Source: Shewanella putrefaciens
GTDB taxonomy: Bacteria > Pseudomonadota > Gammaproteobacteria > Enterobacterales > Shewanellaceae
Assembly (NCBI RefSeq): GCF_016406305.1
Contig: NZ_CP066369.1
Coordinates: forward strand, 3,056,501-3,120,500
Direction of reading: 5' to 3'
Length of the DNA: 64,000 bases
Position 1 is the first letter of the stretch, and the number at the start of each line of letters is the position of its first letter. The notes beneath the pieces are model-generated. The model did no database searches and was not told where the DNA came from. It worked only from the letters and a program-made list of their open reading frames with translations. Positions 55,773 through 64,000 of the stretch are shown here, in pieces. The position numbers and the translations under genes are program-made.

Positions 55773-57110
55773 ATGCAAGTCGCCAAAAATAATGTTTATA
55801 CCGTCTCACGCCTCAATGGGGAGGTCAGGCAAATTCTCGAGGGACAACTCGGCAAAATCTGGCTCAATGGCGAAATTTCTAATTTTTCATCCCCAAGCTC
55901 AGGCCATTGGTATTTAACCCTAAAAGATCATTATTCCCAGATCCGCTGTGCCATGTTTAAGGGCCGTAACCAGAGTGTCAGCTTTAAGCCCATCAATGGC
56001 CAGCAAGTGCTAGTCAAAGGCGCGATCAGCGTTTATGAGCCGAGGGGAGACTATCAATTATTAATTGAATCCATGTTACCCGCCGGTGATGGTCTACTTG
56101 CCCAGCAATTTGACGCCCTTAAGATGAAGCTTGCCGCCGAGGGATTATTTGCCGCCGACACCAAAAGGCCGCTGCCCAAAAATATTCAACGCATTGGCGT
56201 TATCACGTCACCAACCGGGGCCGCTATCCGCGACGTGTTGCATGTGCTGGCTAGGCGAGACCCTTCCATCGAAGTCATTATTTATCCCACTCAAGTGCAA
56301 GGTGAATCCGCAGACAGAAACATTTGCCAAGCGATTAATATTGCTAACCAGCGGTTAGAAGTCGATGTGTTACTGCTCACCCGTGGCGGCGGTTCACTTG
56401 AGGATTTATGGTGTTTTAACAGCGAGGCCCTCGCCCATACGATATACAACAGCGCCCTGCCCATCGTCAGCGCCGTCGGCCACGAAGTCGACACCACCAT
56501 CAGCGACTATGTTGCCGATGTGCGCGCCCCAACACCATCCGCAGGTGCCGAACTACTCTCACAGGACAGTGAGAATAAAGCCCAAAGACTAGCGACCGTA
56601 TTAGCGCGCCTACAGCAAAGTGCACGACATTATCAGCTCAAACAAGAAAGACGTTTAACTGTGTTAGATCACAGGCTACAGCGCTTAGACCCCAAACGTA
56701 CACTGCAACAATTCGAGCAAAGATTCGATGAAATGCAATTAAGGCTAGAGTCGGCGCTCTCTAGTCGGCTGCACCTTTGCAGTCGTCGCCAACAATTACT
56801 GATAAGCCGCCTTGAGCAGCAATCCCCTCGGCATAAACTCGCCCTAGAGGCAACTCGCTTAAACTACCTCGCCAGTCGTCTGCAGGATGCATTAGCAGGT
56901 AAGTTAAGCCAGAGTGAACAACGGATAAAATATGCCGCCCATCAACTTGAGACGGTCAGCCCTCTGGCCACATTAAGTCGCGGCTACAGTATCACTACCG
57001 ATGCCAGCGGAACCGTTGTGACATCGTCAGCCCAAGTGCGGATCGGTGACACTATCACCACCCAACTGCCCCATGAACGGCTAGTGTCGACCATTACACA
57101 AATTCCATAA
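55773..57110 (+). CDS. xseA: XseA, exodeoxyribonuclease VII large subunit
   Basis: XseA with XseB degrades single-stranded DNA. The 445-residue product has an N-terminal OB fold ([56 protein letters not shown]), the catalytic domain ([99 protein letters not shown]) and a long coiled coil. It is divergent from guaB, with 121 bases between their starts. Confidence 0.94.
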   Translation: MQVAKNNVYTVSRLNGEVRQILEGQLGKIWLNGEISNFSSPSSGHWYLTLKDHYSQIRCAMFKGRNQSVSFKPINGQQVLVKGAISVYEPRGDYQLLIESMLPAGDGLLAQQFDALKMKLAAEGLFAADTKRPLPKNIQRIGVITSPTGAAIRDVLHVLARRDPSIEVIIYPTQVQGESADRNICQAINIANQRLEVDVLLLTRGGGSLEDLWCFNSEALAHTIYNSALPIVSAVGHEVDTTISDYVADVRAPTPSAGAELLSQDSENKAQRLATVLARLQQSARHYQLKQERRLTVLDHRLQRLDPKRTLQQFEQRFDEMQLRLESALSSRLHLCSRRQQLLISRLEQQSPRHKLALEATRLNYLASRLQDALAGKLSQSEQRIKYAAHQLETVSPLATLSRGYSITTDASGTVVTSSAQVRIGDTITTQLPHERLVSTITQIP

Positions 57111-57309
57111 AATAGCCCTAACGCTAATGGCACCTATAACCAAGGGCCTCAGACACATGCTTCTCTAAAGACAAGAAAGCATCACCTGCAGTCCGTGAAA
57201 TCCGGCCTGCAGATAAAAACGTTAATTTTTTGATATTTATTAACTTTTAAGATAAACAAGCACTGCATTAAAATTGACTATAATACAGTTTACTCATCAG
57301 CATACATGG

Positions 57310-57750
57310 ATGGATAAGCTTAATATGGGGCTAACTGAAATCGAAAAAGAGGCAATAACCTCATCATTCACCTTGATAAATCATCAAGAACAACAATTTG
57401 CAAGCTTCTTTTATGATTGCCTATTTGACTTAGCGCCGCTGATCAAACCTATGTTTAAGCGCGATCGCAAACTGATAGAAGAACATTTCTATATGATCTT
57501 TTGTGCCGCCGTCGACAATATTCATCACCTCGATACTATCAGGTCGACCCTGCTCGAATTAGGCTCTCGGCATCGAAACTATGGCGTCAAGGTTTCACAC
57601 TTTCCCATTGTCAAATCAGCCCTAATCTTAGCCATTCAGCATGAGTTAAAGGGTCAATCTAATACCGACATAGAAAACGCATGGTCAAACTACTATGATG
57701 AACTCGCCGCGATTATTCTCGAAGGTATGCTGGCGGATAAGATAGCCTGA
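57310..57750 (+). CDS. Single-domain bacterial globin
   Basis: The 146-residue product, the same length as Vitreoscilla haemoglobin, has a globin fold. Evidence is FASFFYDCLFDLAPLIKPMFK in the B-to-D region and LLELGSRHRNYGVKVSHFPIVKSALILAIQHELKG, where His of SRHRNYGV is the expected proximal heme ligand. AWSNYYDELAAIILEGM is the H helix. There is no FAD/NAD reductase domain, so it is not a full flavohaemoglobin. Oxygen or NO binding is likely. The open frame runs upstream to a TTG at 57274 that overlaps a TATAAT promoter element; I therefore start at 57310, with 57325 also possible. Confidence 0.75.
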   Translation: MDKLNMGLTEIEKEAITSSFTLINHQEQQFASFFYDCLFDLAPLIKPMFKRDRKLIEEHFYMIFCAAVDNIHHLDTIRSTLLELGSRHRNYGVKVSHFPIVKSALILAIQHELKGQSNTDIENAWSNYYDELAAIILEGMLADKIA

Positions 57751-57793
57751 TACTCAGTCACTTGCCCCAAGCGCCAAGCAATCGCATAAAAAC

Positions 57794-57820
57794 AAAAAGG
57801 AACCGCAAGGTTCCTTTTTT
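57794..57820. terminator. Bidirectional terminator between the globin and der
   Basis: AAAGGAACC-GCAA-GGTTCCTTT with A and T runs on the outer sides, in the gap between two converging genes. Confidence 0.88.
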
Positions 57821-57843
57821 CATCAGAGCATTTTAGGACTCGA

Positions 57844-59307
57844 TTATTTTTTTCTATCTTTAATATGGTTCAGTGCGCGTTTACGGCGACGCTCTTGGCT
57901 CATAGTCAATTTCTCAGTCTTGTTTTCAAATGGGTTATCCCCCTCTTGGAAACGCAGCTGGATTGGCGTGCCGACCACTTTCAAAGAACGGCGGAAGTAA
58001 TTCATCATGTAACGCTTGTACGAGTCAGGCAGTCTACTCACTTGGTTACCGTGGATCACCACGATTGGCGGATTGTAACCACCGGCGTGGGCGTACTTAA
58101 GCTTAACCCGGCGACCGTTAACCAATGGTGGCTGATGATCGTCCTGGGACATTTGCATGATACGGGTCAACATAGAAGTACTGACGCGGCGCGTCGCACT
58201 ATCATAGGCTTCTTCAATCGATTCAAATAAATGACCAACACCTGTACCGTGCAGCGCCGAAATAAAGTGAATACGAGCAAAGTCGATAAAGCCTAAACGG
58301 CGATCGAGTTCACTCTTAACGCGATCTTTAATCCCTTGATCGATTCCGTCCCACTTGTTGACGGCAATGACTAGGGCGCGGCCCGCATTAAGGGCAAAAC
58401 CTAATAGACCTAAATCTTGCTCAGCAACGCCTTCACGGGCATCGATGATAAGTAGCACCACGTTGGCATCTTCAACCGCTTTTAGCGTCTTGATGACTGA
58501 GAATTTCTCAATGACTTGATGTACTTTACTGCGACGACGAACACCCGCGGTATCGATAATCACGTATTCGCGACCTTCACGCTCCATCGGAATGTAAATA
58601 CTGTCGCGGGTGGTGCCGGGTTCGTCATACACTACGACGCGCTCTTCACCTAAAATACGGTTAGTTAAGGTTGACTTACCGACGTTAGGTTTACCGATAA
58701 TCGCCAACTTGATAGGCAAATCCTGTAGACGCTTTTGCTCAGCTTCGGCTTCTTCTTCGGTGTATTGGCGCTCATCGACGACTTCTTCTTCGCCCTGACG
58801 CTCAATGCCCATCGCTTCGGCATAGGGAGTCAGCGCATATTCGATCATGTTAGTCACGCCGCGTCCTTGTGACGCCGCCATCTGGTAAACTTCACCTAGA
58901 CCTAAAGACCAAAACTCGGCGCAGGCTGAATCGGCATCAATACCGTCAACTTTGTTCGCAACCACGAAGGTGGTTTTTTCACGGCTACGCAGGTGCTGGG
59001 CAATCGACAAGTCCGCTGCGGTTAAACCGGCACGCGCATCAGTCATAAATAAAACGACATCGGCTTCTTCAATGGCGGCAAGGGATTGCTCAGCCATTTT
59101 CGTCTCGATCCCCTCTTCAGTGCCATCGATACCGCCGGTATCGACCACAATGAACTCATAGCCGGATAAGAATGCTCGACCATATTTACGGTCACGTGTT
59201 AGGCCAGGAAAGTCAGCAACCAGCGCATCACGCGTGCGCGTAAGGCGATTAAATAGGGTGGATTTACCGACGTTCGGCCGACCAACAAGGGCCACTACAG
59301 GGATCAT
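57844..59307 (-). CDS. der: Der (EngA), ribosome-assembly GTPase
   Basis: Der is an essential GTPase for 50S ribosome assembly. The 487-residue product has two G domains: [19 protein letters not shown] with [12 protein letters not shown] and NKVDG, then [19 protein letters not shown] with [13 protein letters not shown] and NKWDG. A KH-like domain follows ([49 protein letters not shown]) with a basic tail. The twin G domains are diagnostic. It is the last of a minus-strand series; a terminator separates it from bamB. Confidence 0.96.
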   Translation of the reverse strand: MIPVVALVGRPNVGKSTLFNRLTRTRDALVADFPGLTRDRKYGRAFLSGYEFIVVDTGGIDGTEEGIETKMAEQSLAAIEEADVVLFMTDARAGLTAADLSIAQHLRSREKTTFVVANKVDGIDADSACAEFWSLGLGEVYQMAASQGRGVTNMIEYALTPYAEAMGIERQGEEEVVDERQYTEEEAEAEQKRLQDLPIKLAIIGKPNVGKSTLTNRILGEERVVVYDEPGTTRDSIYIPMEREGREYVIIDTAGVRRRSKVHQVIEKFSVIKTLKAVEDANVVLLIIDAREGVAEQDLGLLGFALNAGRALVIAVNKWDGIDQGIKDRVKSELDRRLGFIDFARIHFISALHGTGVGHLFESIEEAYDSATRRVSTSMLTRIMQMSQDDHQPPLVNGRRVKLKYAHAGGYNPPIVVIHGNQVSRLPDSYKRYMMNYFRRSLKVVGTPIQLRFQEGDNPFENKTEKLTMSQERRRKRALNHIKDRKK

Positions 59308-59337
59308 ATTTTGCCTCTAAAAAACTTTTCAATAAAA

Positions 59338-59364
59338 AGCCCCCGGAACACACTTCCAGGGGCT
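59338..59364 (-). terminator. Terminator after bamB
   Basis: A stem of AGCCCC and GGAA against TTCC and GGGGCT, with one mismatch, runs on the minus strand into TTTTTATTG. It ends the hisS-yfgM-bamB unit before der. Confidence 0.75.
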
Positions 59365-59385
59365 CTACAAGGATAACACTTTTAA

Positions 59386-60576
59386 CTAGGGAAGTGTTAC
59401 AACAGCTAACTTTCCACTGCGACCTTGAACATAGATTTTATCGTCAACCACTAATGGCTGGCCGTATAATCCAGAGCTGTCCACTTGGACACGTCCCACA
59501 ATCGACCCTGTACTGCGATCGACAAAGTGTAAATAACCTTCAAAATCACCCACAACTAAATAGTCTTTATATACCGCAGGTGACGTCAGAGTGCGGTTAG
59601 CTAACTCAGAGTTACTCCACAGTTCTAAACCGTTACGTTTATCAACTGAGTAGATACGACTGTGGTCGTCAACTAAAAACAAGCTTAAGCCAGAGGTCGC
59701 TAACTCGTTAAAGCTAGAATACTTACGTGTCCACACGACCCGGCCCGTGCGCAGTTCCATCGACACTAAGTTACCGTTATAGCTCACTGCATATAAATTC
59801 TCGCCTAGGATCAGCGGTGTCATATCCACGTCAGCCATACGTGTAAACTCATTGCCGCCAGTGGGGTTATAAATCGCCTGCTCCCACGCCGCTTGACCAT
59901 TGTTTTTAATCACAACGGCCACTTTGCCATCGGCGGTGCCGATAAAGAAACCACCCGCTTCGTAGGCTGCAGAACCTGTACCACGCAGGGTCAGATTCGG
60001 CAATTGCATTTCATACACCCACAACTTGGCGCCTGTATCGACGTTAAAGGCTTCGAGTGAGCCAGTACTGGTACTCACCACCACTACATCATCGGCCACA
60101 GTGGGGGCAGACAGTAATTCACCGCCGGCAACCACATGCCATAACACTTGACCATCTTCGGCATTGAGCGCTGCTAATAGCCCGCTTTCACCACCCACAA
60201 AGACTTTATTACGCGCCGCGGTGACACCAGCAGCAAGACGTGCGCCTTTGTTTTTGGCTAAAGCATTATCACGAAACTCTTCACTGAAATCTTTAGTCCA
60301 AACACGCTCGCCTGTGGCTTCATCAAACGCCATCACGGAACCGTATCGGTCGGCAGCAAAAATTTTACCGTAACGCACGGCGGGAACAAGGCGCGAGTAG
60401 TAATCGCCAACACCGTCACCGACAGAGGTGCTCCAACTCACTTCAGGGAACACAGTCGCCTGAATGGCTGTTAACTCACTCACAGGTTCGTCTTCAACAT
60501 CGCTCGACGAACAAGCGGATAACATGGCTAGACTGAGTCCAGCGGCTAGCAGGTTTTTGCACCAAGACTTCATCAA
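59386..60576 (-). CDS. bamB: BamB, outer-membrane assembly lipoprotein
   Basis: BamB is a lipoprotein of the BAM complex, which inserts beta-barrel proteins. The 396-residue product has a lipobox (LSLAMLSAC) and an eight-bladed beta-propeller of PQQ-like repeats (GSVMAFDEATGERVWTKDF, GLLAALNAEDGQVLWHV, GSLEAFNVDTGAKLWVYE, GNLVSMELRTGRVVWTRKY, RIYSVDKRNGLELWSN). It starts 8 bases after yfgM, the standard order in gammaproteobacteria. Confidence 0.95.
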   Translation of the reverse strand: MMKSWCKNLLAAGLSLAMLSACSSSDVEDEPVSELTAIQATVFPEVSWSTSVGDGVGDYYSRLVPAVRYGKIFAADRYGSVMAFDEATGERVWTKDFSEEFRDNALAKNKGARLAAGVTAARNKVFVGGESGLLAALNAEDGQVLWHVVAGGELLSAPTVADDVVVVSTSTGSLEAFNVDTGAKLWVYEMQLPNLTLRGTGSAAYEAGGFFIGTADGKVAVVIKNNGQAAWEQAIYNPTGGNEFTRMADVDMTPLILGENLYAVSYNGNLVSMELRTGRVVWTRKYSSFNELATSGLSLFLVDDHSRIYSVDKRNGLELWSNSELANRTLTSPAVYKDYLVVGDFEGYLHFVDRSTGSIVGRVQVDSSGLYGQPLVVDDKIYVQGRSGKLAVVTLP

Positions 60577-60584
60577 GGGATCCC

Positions 60585-61211
60585 TTATGCCTGATTTAGG
60601 TTATCAAGTTTGATTTTAAGCGCAGGGCTAGTGACCACTCCGCCATTATCAACTGCTGCTTGATAAGCCGTTTTCGCTTTATCAGCTTCACCTTTACGCA
60701 CGAAGAAATCGCCTTTTAATTCTTCACGTTGAGCTAAAAATGCTTTGTCAGTCACTTGTTCTAAGGTGGCTAAAGCTGTGTCCATTTGACCTTGCTCGGC
60801 TTGTACTCGCGCTAAACGTAAGGTCGCAATCATGTCTAAACCCGCACCAGGTTTAGCGGCGATGACTTTTTTAAGTGCTTCTTCGGCCTTCGCATAATCC
60901 TTAGCTTCTACCGCGGTTTTTGCCACGATCAAATCTAACAGGGCCAGATAACCCTTTTGATCATGGTTTTTAGAAAACTCGGCCACACCCGCCAGCATAG
61001 CGGCTTCGTCGCTTGATTTAGTGGTCAAGGTTTGGAAAGCCTGCGATGCTTCTTCCGCCTGCGCGACTTTCATGTCGGAGTAATAATTCCAACTGTATAG
61101 GCCGCCTAAACCAACGACAGCACCAATTAAAATTGACGTTCCATAGTCTTTCCAAAATTGCTTGATAGCATCTACTTGTTGTTCTTCTGTGCTATAAATT
61201 TCCACGCGCAC
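60585..61211 (-). CDS. yfgM: YfgM family protein, ancillary to SecYEG
   Basis: YfgM is a single-pass inner-membrane protein with a periplasmic TPR-like domain that associates with PpiD and SecYEG. The 208-residue product has a short cytoplasmic tail with EEQQVDAIKQFWKDYG, a membrane segment (TSILIGAVVGLGGLYSWNYY) and a helical repeat region (AEEALKKVIAAKPGAGLDMIATLRLARVQAEQGQMDTALATLEQV). It lies between hisS (18-base gap) and bamB, as is usual. Confidence 0.92.
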   Translation of the reverse strand: MRVEIYSTEEQQVDAIKQFWKDYGTSILIGAVVGLGGLYSWNYYSDMKVAQAEEASQAFQTLTTKSSDEAAMLAGVAEFSKNHDQKGYLALLDLIVAKTAVEAKDYAKAEEALKKVIAAKPGAGLDMIATLRLARVQAEQGQMDTALATLEQVTDKAFLAQREELKGDFFVRKGEADKAKTAYQAAVDNGGVVTSPALKIKLDNLNQA

Positions 61212-61229
61212 GTCCCCTTATATGATCTG

Positions 61230-62510
61230 TCACTTAATTGCCAGTTCAGCTAAAAATGCACTTAATGCACTTCGCGCTACCCGTTGTTGTTCGATGTTAT
61301 TGCGTAAATGTTTAACCGTTACCATACCTTCAGCCAATTCTTCTTCGCCGATCAGTAAGGCCACTTGAGCACCGCTTTTATCGGCGCGCTTCATTTGTTT
61401 TTTCACGTTGCCGCCACCGCAGTGGCTCATCACCTTAAGCGTGGGTAATGCGGAACGTAATTCCTGCGCGACCTTGATGGCTTCAACCAGACAGCTATCA
61501 CCCATAGCCGTGACATACACATCCACCTCAGGCGGAATATCTTTGTTCAGTTCTAAGGTTTCAAGCAGCAGTATAATGCGCTCTAAGCCCATGGCAAAAC
61601 CGACTGCAGGAGTATCTTTGCCGCCTAATTGGGCGACTAAACCATCGTAGCGACCACCCGCAAGTACAGTGCCTTGTGAGCCTAAACTAGATGTAACCCA
61701 TTCAAATACAGTGCGATTATAGTAATCTAACCCACGGACTAGGCGCGGATTAATGGTGTATTTGATACCTATAGCATCAAGTAGTTCACGCAATTGTGAA
61801 AAATGTGCCTTCGATTCTTCACCGAGAAAATCCATTAACTCAGGGGCATTGGCCAATATAGCTTGAACATTTTGATCTTTTGAATCCAAAACCCGCAGCG
61901 GATTGCTGTACATGCGACGCTTGCTGTCTTCATCGAGGGCGTCTTTATGCTGCTCTAAAAACGCAATCAGGGCATCACGGTAAACAGCGCGCTCGGCGGG
62001 ATCACCTAAGGTATTTAACTCTAATGAGACATGCTCGCTAATGCCAAGCTTTTCCCACAGGCGGGCAGATAGCATCAAGACTTCAGCATCGATATCGGCC
62101 GTGCCTATGCCATAGACTTCGACACCAAACTGGTTAAATTGGCGATAGCGGCCTTTTTGTGGGCGCTCATGGCGGAACATAGGGCCCATATACCAAAGAC
62201 GTTGTTCTTGGTTATACAGCAGACCATTTTCGTTACCCGCACGCACTGTCGATGCCGTACCTTCTGGGCGCAGCGTTAAGCTGTCACCGTTGTTATCTTC
62301 GAAGGTATACATTTCTTTTTCAACGATATCAGTAACTTCACCGATAGAGCGTTTGAAAAGTTCGGTGTTTTCCACTATCGGAGTGCGAATTTCGCTGTAA
62401 CCGTAAGCACTGACGCTTGAACGCAGTACCGCTTCCACTTTTTGCCATAGAGGACTTTGAGTTGGCAGAATGTCGTTCATTCCGCGAATCGCTTGGATCT
62501 GTTTTGCCAC
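61230..62510 (-). CDS. hisS: HisS, histidyl-tRNA synthetase
   Basis: HisS charges tRNA-His. The 426-residue product has the class II motifs ([73 protein letters not shown]), the HisA histidine-binding loop ([15 protein letters not shown]), and [17 protein letters not shown] as motif 3. A C-terminal anticodon-binding domain follows. It is the first gene of the hisS-yfgM-bamB run. Confidence 0.96.
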   Translation of the reverse strand: MAKQIQAIRGMNDILPTQSPLWQKVEAVLRSSVSAYGYSEIRTPIVENTELFKRSIGEVTDIVEKEMYTFEDNNGDSLTLRPEGTASTVRAGNENGLLYNQEQRLWYMGPMFRHERPQKGRYRQFNQFGVEVYGIGTADIDAEVLMLSARLWEKLGISEHVSLELNTLGDPAERAVYRDALIAFLEQHKDALDEDSKRRMYSNPLRVLDSKDQNVQAILANAPELMDFLGEESKAHFSQLRELLDAIGIKYTINPRLVRGLDYYNRTVFEWVTSSLGSQGTVLAGGRYDGLVAQLGGKDTPAVGFAMGLERIILLLETLELNKDIPPEVDVYVTAMGDSCLVEAIKVAQELRSALPTLKVMSHCGGGNVKKQMKRADKSGAQVALLIGEEELAEGMVTVKHLRNNIEQQRVARSALSAFLAELAIK

Positions 62511-62587
62511 TGTGTCGACTCGTCCGATTTCGCTAAATTAATAAAAAATGTCAGGCATTATAGGCTTTTCAATACTAAACGTAAAAT

Positions 62588-62608
62588 GACCCCGTCGGTT
62601 TCGGGGTC
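62588..62608 (-). terminator. Hairpin after ispG
   Basis: GACCCCG-TCGGTTT-CGGGGTC, followed on the minus strand by ATTTTACG. It is a moderate intrinsic terminator candidate in the 142-base gap between ispG and hisS. Confidence 0.55.
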
Positions 62609-62652
62609 TAGCTCAAGCCTTAGCGGTAATAACTAAGCTTAACGTCTGGATT

Positions 62653-63768
62653 TTACTCGGTTGTATCTTTCACTTGGATGCGGTTTGCCATCTGGCTCGC
62701 CTTAGCGCGAATTTTCGCCTCGAGGGAATCGACTAAATTGTCGTTATCGAAACGTTCTTTTTGACGCTCGCCTTCATCGTAGTAGCCACTCTTATTGTGT
62801 CCACCGGTCAAACCAATATGCGACACTAAAGCCTCGCCAGGGCCATTCACTACGCAGCCGATAATAGACACATCCATCGCTGTGGTCACATCTTCTAAGC
62901 GGCGCTCTAATTCATTCACTGTACTAATGACATCAAACTCTTGGCGTGAACAGGATGGGCAGGCGATAAAATTAATCCCACGGCTACGAATGCGCAGCGA
63001 CTTTAAAATATCAAAACCAACTTTGATTTCTTCAACGGGATCGGCGGCAAGGGAAATACGTAGGGTGTCACCTATGCCTTCGGCCAATAACATGCCTAAA
63101 CCGACGGCCGACTTCACAGAACCTGCGCGAGCACCACCCGCCTCAGTAATACCTAAATGCAGCGGCTGGCGGATTTGTTTGGCCAATAAACGATAGGATT
63201 CAACCGCCAAGAACACATCTGACGCCTTAACACTGACCTTAAATTGGTCGAAGTTCATGCGATCTAAAATATCCACGTGGCGCATCGCCGATTCGAGCAG
63301 GGCCTCGGGGGTCGGCTCCTTGTATTTATCCATTAAATCTTTTTCTAATGAACCGCCATTGACGCCAATACGGATCGGGATATTTTTATCCCGGGCGCAC
63401 TCAACCACACTGCGAATGCGTTCTTCATTACCAATGTTGCCTGGATTAATACGCAGACAATCAACACCGTATTCGGCCACTTTTAAGGCGATACGATAGT
63501 CAAAATGGATGTCGGCGACTAAGGGCACGTTCACTGATTGTTTAATGATTTTAAAGGCTTCTGCGGCATCCATAGTCGGTACTGACACGCGTACTATGTC
63601 GGCACCCACTTTCTCTAAGGCGCGAATTTGGGCAACGGTTGCCTCTACATCGGTCGTCTTAGTATTAGTCATAGACTGAACGGCAATCGGCGCCCCATCA
63701 CCAATCGGCACATTCCCCACATAAATGCGGGTTGAAGGACGTCTTTTTATGGGAGTTTCATTATACAT
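62653..63768 (-). CDS. ispG: IspG, 4-hydroxy-3-methylbut-2-enyl diphosphate synthase
   Basis: IspG is the iron-sulfur enzyme of the MEP isoprenoid pathway. The 371-residue product has a TIM barrel ([78 protein letters not shown]). The C-terminal cluster domain has [14 protein letters not shown] and [12 protein letters not shown], with three conserved Cys ligands and a Glu. It lies downstream of rodZ, the common order. Confidence 0.96.
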   Translation of the reverse strand: MYNETPIKRRPSTRIYVGNVPIGDGAPIAVQSMTNTKTTDVEATVAQIRALEKVGADIVRVSVPTMDAAEAFKIIKQSVNVPLVADIHFDYRIALKVAEYGVDCLRINPGNIGNEERIRSVVECARDKNIPIRIGVNGGSLEKDLMDKYKEPTPEALLESAMRHVDILDRMNFDQFKVSVKASDVFLAVESYRLLAKQIRQPLHLGITEAGGARAGSVKSAVGLGMLLAEGIGDTLRISLAADPVEEIKVGFDILKSLRIRSRGINFIACPSCSRQEFDVISTVNELERRLEDVTTAMDVSIIGCVVNGPGEALVSHIGLTGGHNKSGYYDEGERQKERFDNDNLVDSLEAKIRAKASQMANRIQVKDTTE

Positions 63769-63816
63769 GCTAAATACACTCTATTTCGGTACGTTCTGCA
63801 GATGATTACGCGGTCG

Positions 63817-64000
63817 TTAGGCTTTAGGCAAGGTCAAACGCGCGACACGGCCTTTGGGGAAGTCCGCTAAGCTAACCATTTGACCATCTAAGCTTAAGGT
63901 CGCCACATGGGGCGCGCCTAAAATAATCTTAAACGGTGGTACACCGCTCACTTGCACTGCAACGCCAGCGCCTTTAACACCATCGACTAAGGCTTTGCCT
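63817..64000 (-). CDS. rodZ: RodZ C-terminal end (gene continues past the window)
   Basis: RodZ is the membrane-spanning partner of MreB in rod-shape control. Only the last 60 residues are in the window: DGVKGAGVAVQVSGVPPFKIILGAP, then LDGQMVSLADFPKGRVARLTLP at the end. This is the periplasmic DUF4115 domain (VxGxPPFKIxLGxP is its signature). The position just before ispG agrees with the usual rodZ-ispG order. The start and the cytoplasmic helix-turn-helix are outside. Confidence 0.85.
   Translation of the reverse strand, partial: GKALVDGVKGAGVAVQVSGVPPFKIILGAPHVATLSLDGQMVSLADFPKGRVARLTLPKA

Noticed and set aside
55652-55786. N-terminal extension of guaB of 45 codons
   Set aside because: The family start and a GGGGAG ribosome site point to 55651; the extension covers the guaB-xseA promoter region.

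Overview
The window looks like chromosomal DNA of a gammaproteobacterium of the genus Shewanella. The support is the mix of genes: a polar-flagellum set with FlgO, FlgP and FlgT, a flagellin-glycosylation locus with Maf proteins, cydABX, purL/mltF, tadA, guaBA, xseA, and the order der-bamB-yfgM-hisS-ispG-rodZ. The genus call is inference from gene content and protein style, not from a database search. Two accessory segments interrupt the backbone, and each is bounded by a short direct repeat.

Region 1 (1-4325) is flagellar: the end of flgA, then flgM-flgN behind a good sigma-28 promoter, then divergent flgO-flgP and flgT with sigma-54-type sites facing both ways, then tRNA-Arg(CCU). Region 2 (4326-14143) is an integrative element at the 3' end of that tRNA. 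A 15-bp copy of the tRNA end marks its far side. It carries a tyrosine integrase, an AlpA-like regulator, two small ORFs, an HUH replication endonuclease of the P2 gpA type, an unknown gene and a two-gene Hachiman defence module (hamA, hamB). No capsid, packaging or conjugation genes are visible. It holds several unexplained repeat structures: 31-bp direct repeats near both ends, a 21-bp tandem repeat, a cluster of GTTAAC-centred palindromes, and phased CAGGA repeats.

Region 3 (14194-27816) is a flagellin sugar locus. It has a Maf glycosyltransferase, a small unknown gene, a nearly complete set for CMP-legionaminic acid (legB, legC, legG, legI, legH, ptmE, ptmF, legF, ptmA), an extra hexapeptide acyltransferase and a second, larger Maf protein. 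A sigma-54-like site precedes legB, which would tie sugar synthesis to flagellar assembly. Region 4 (27962-47859) is mixed backbone: a DUF2947 protein, a chalcone-isomerase-fold periplasmic protein, a beta-barrel protein, a TetR-controlled RND efflux pair with two clear operators, a YdcH-like protein, a chemoreceptor, cydABX with an FNR box upstream, a free-standing small transcription unit encoding a 25-residue peptide, purL, mltF and a small basic ORF.

Region 5 (47877-55651) holds tadA and guaBA. Between them is a second island of about 3.9 kb, bounded by a 13-bp repeat of the guaA 3' end. It carries a tight three-gene operon: an sce7726-type protein with a PD-(D/E)XK nuclease signature, an sce7725-type protein, and a zinc-finger/RES-domain protein of the NAD-degrading toxin superfamily. 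This is the best candidate here for a poorly described, probably anti-phage, system. Region 6 (55773-64000) is housekeeping: xseA, a single-domain globin, der, bamB, yfgM, hisS, ispG and the 3' end of rodZ.
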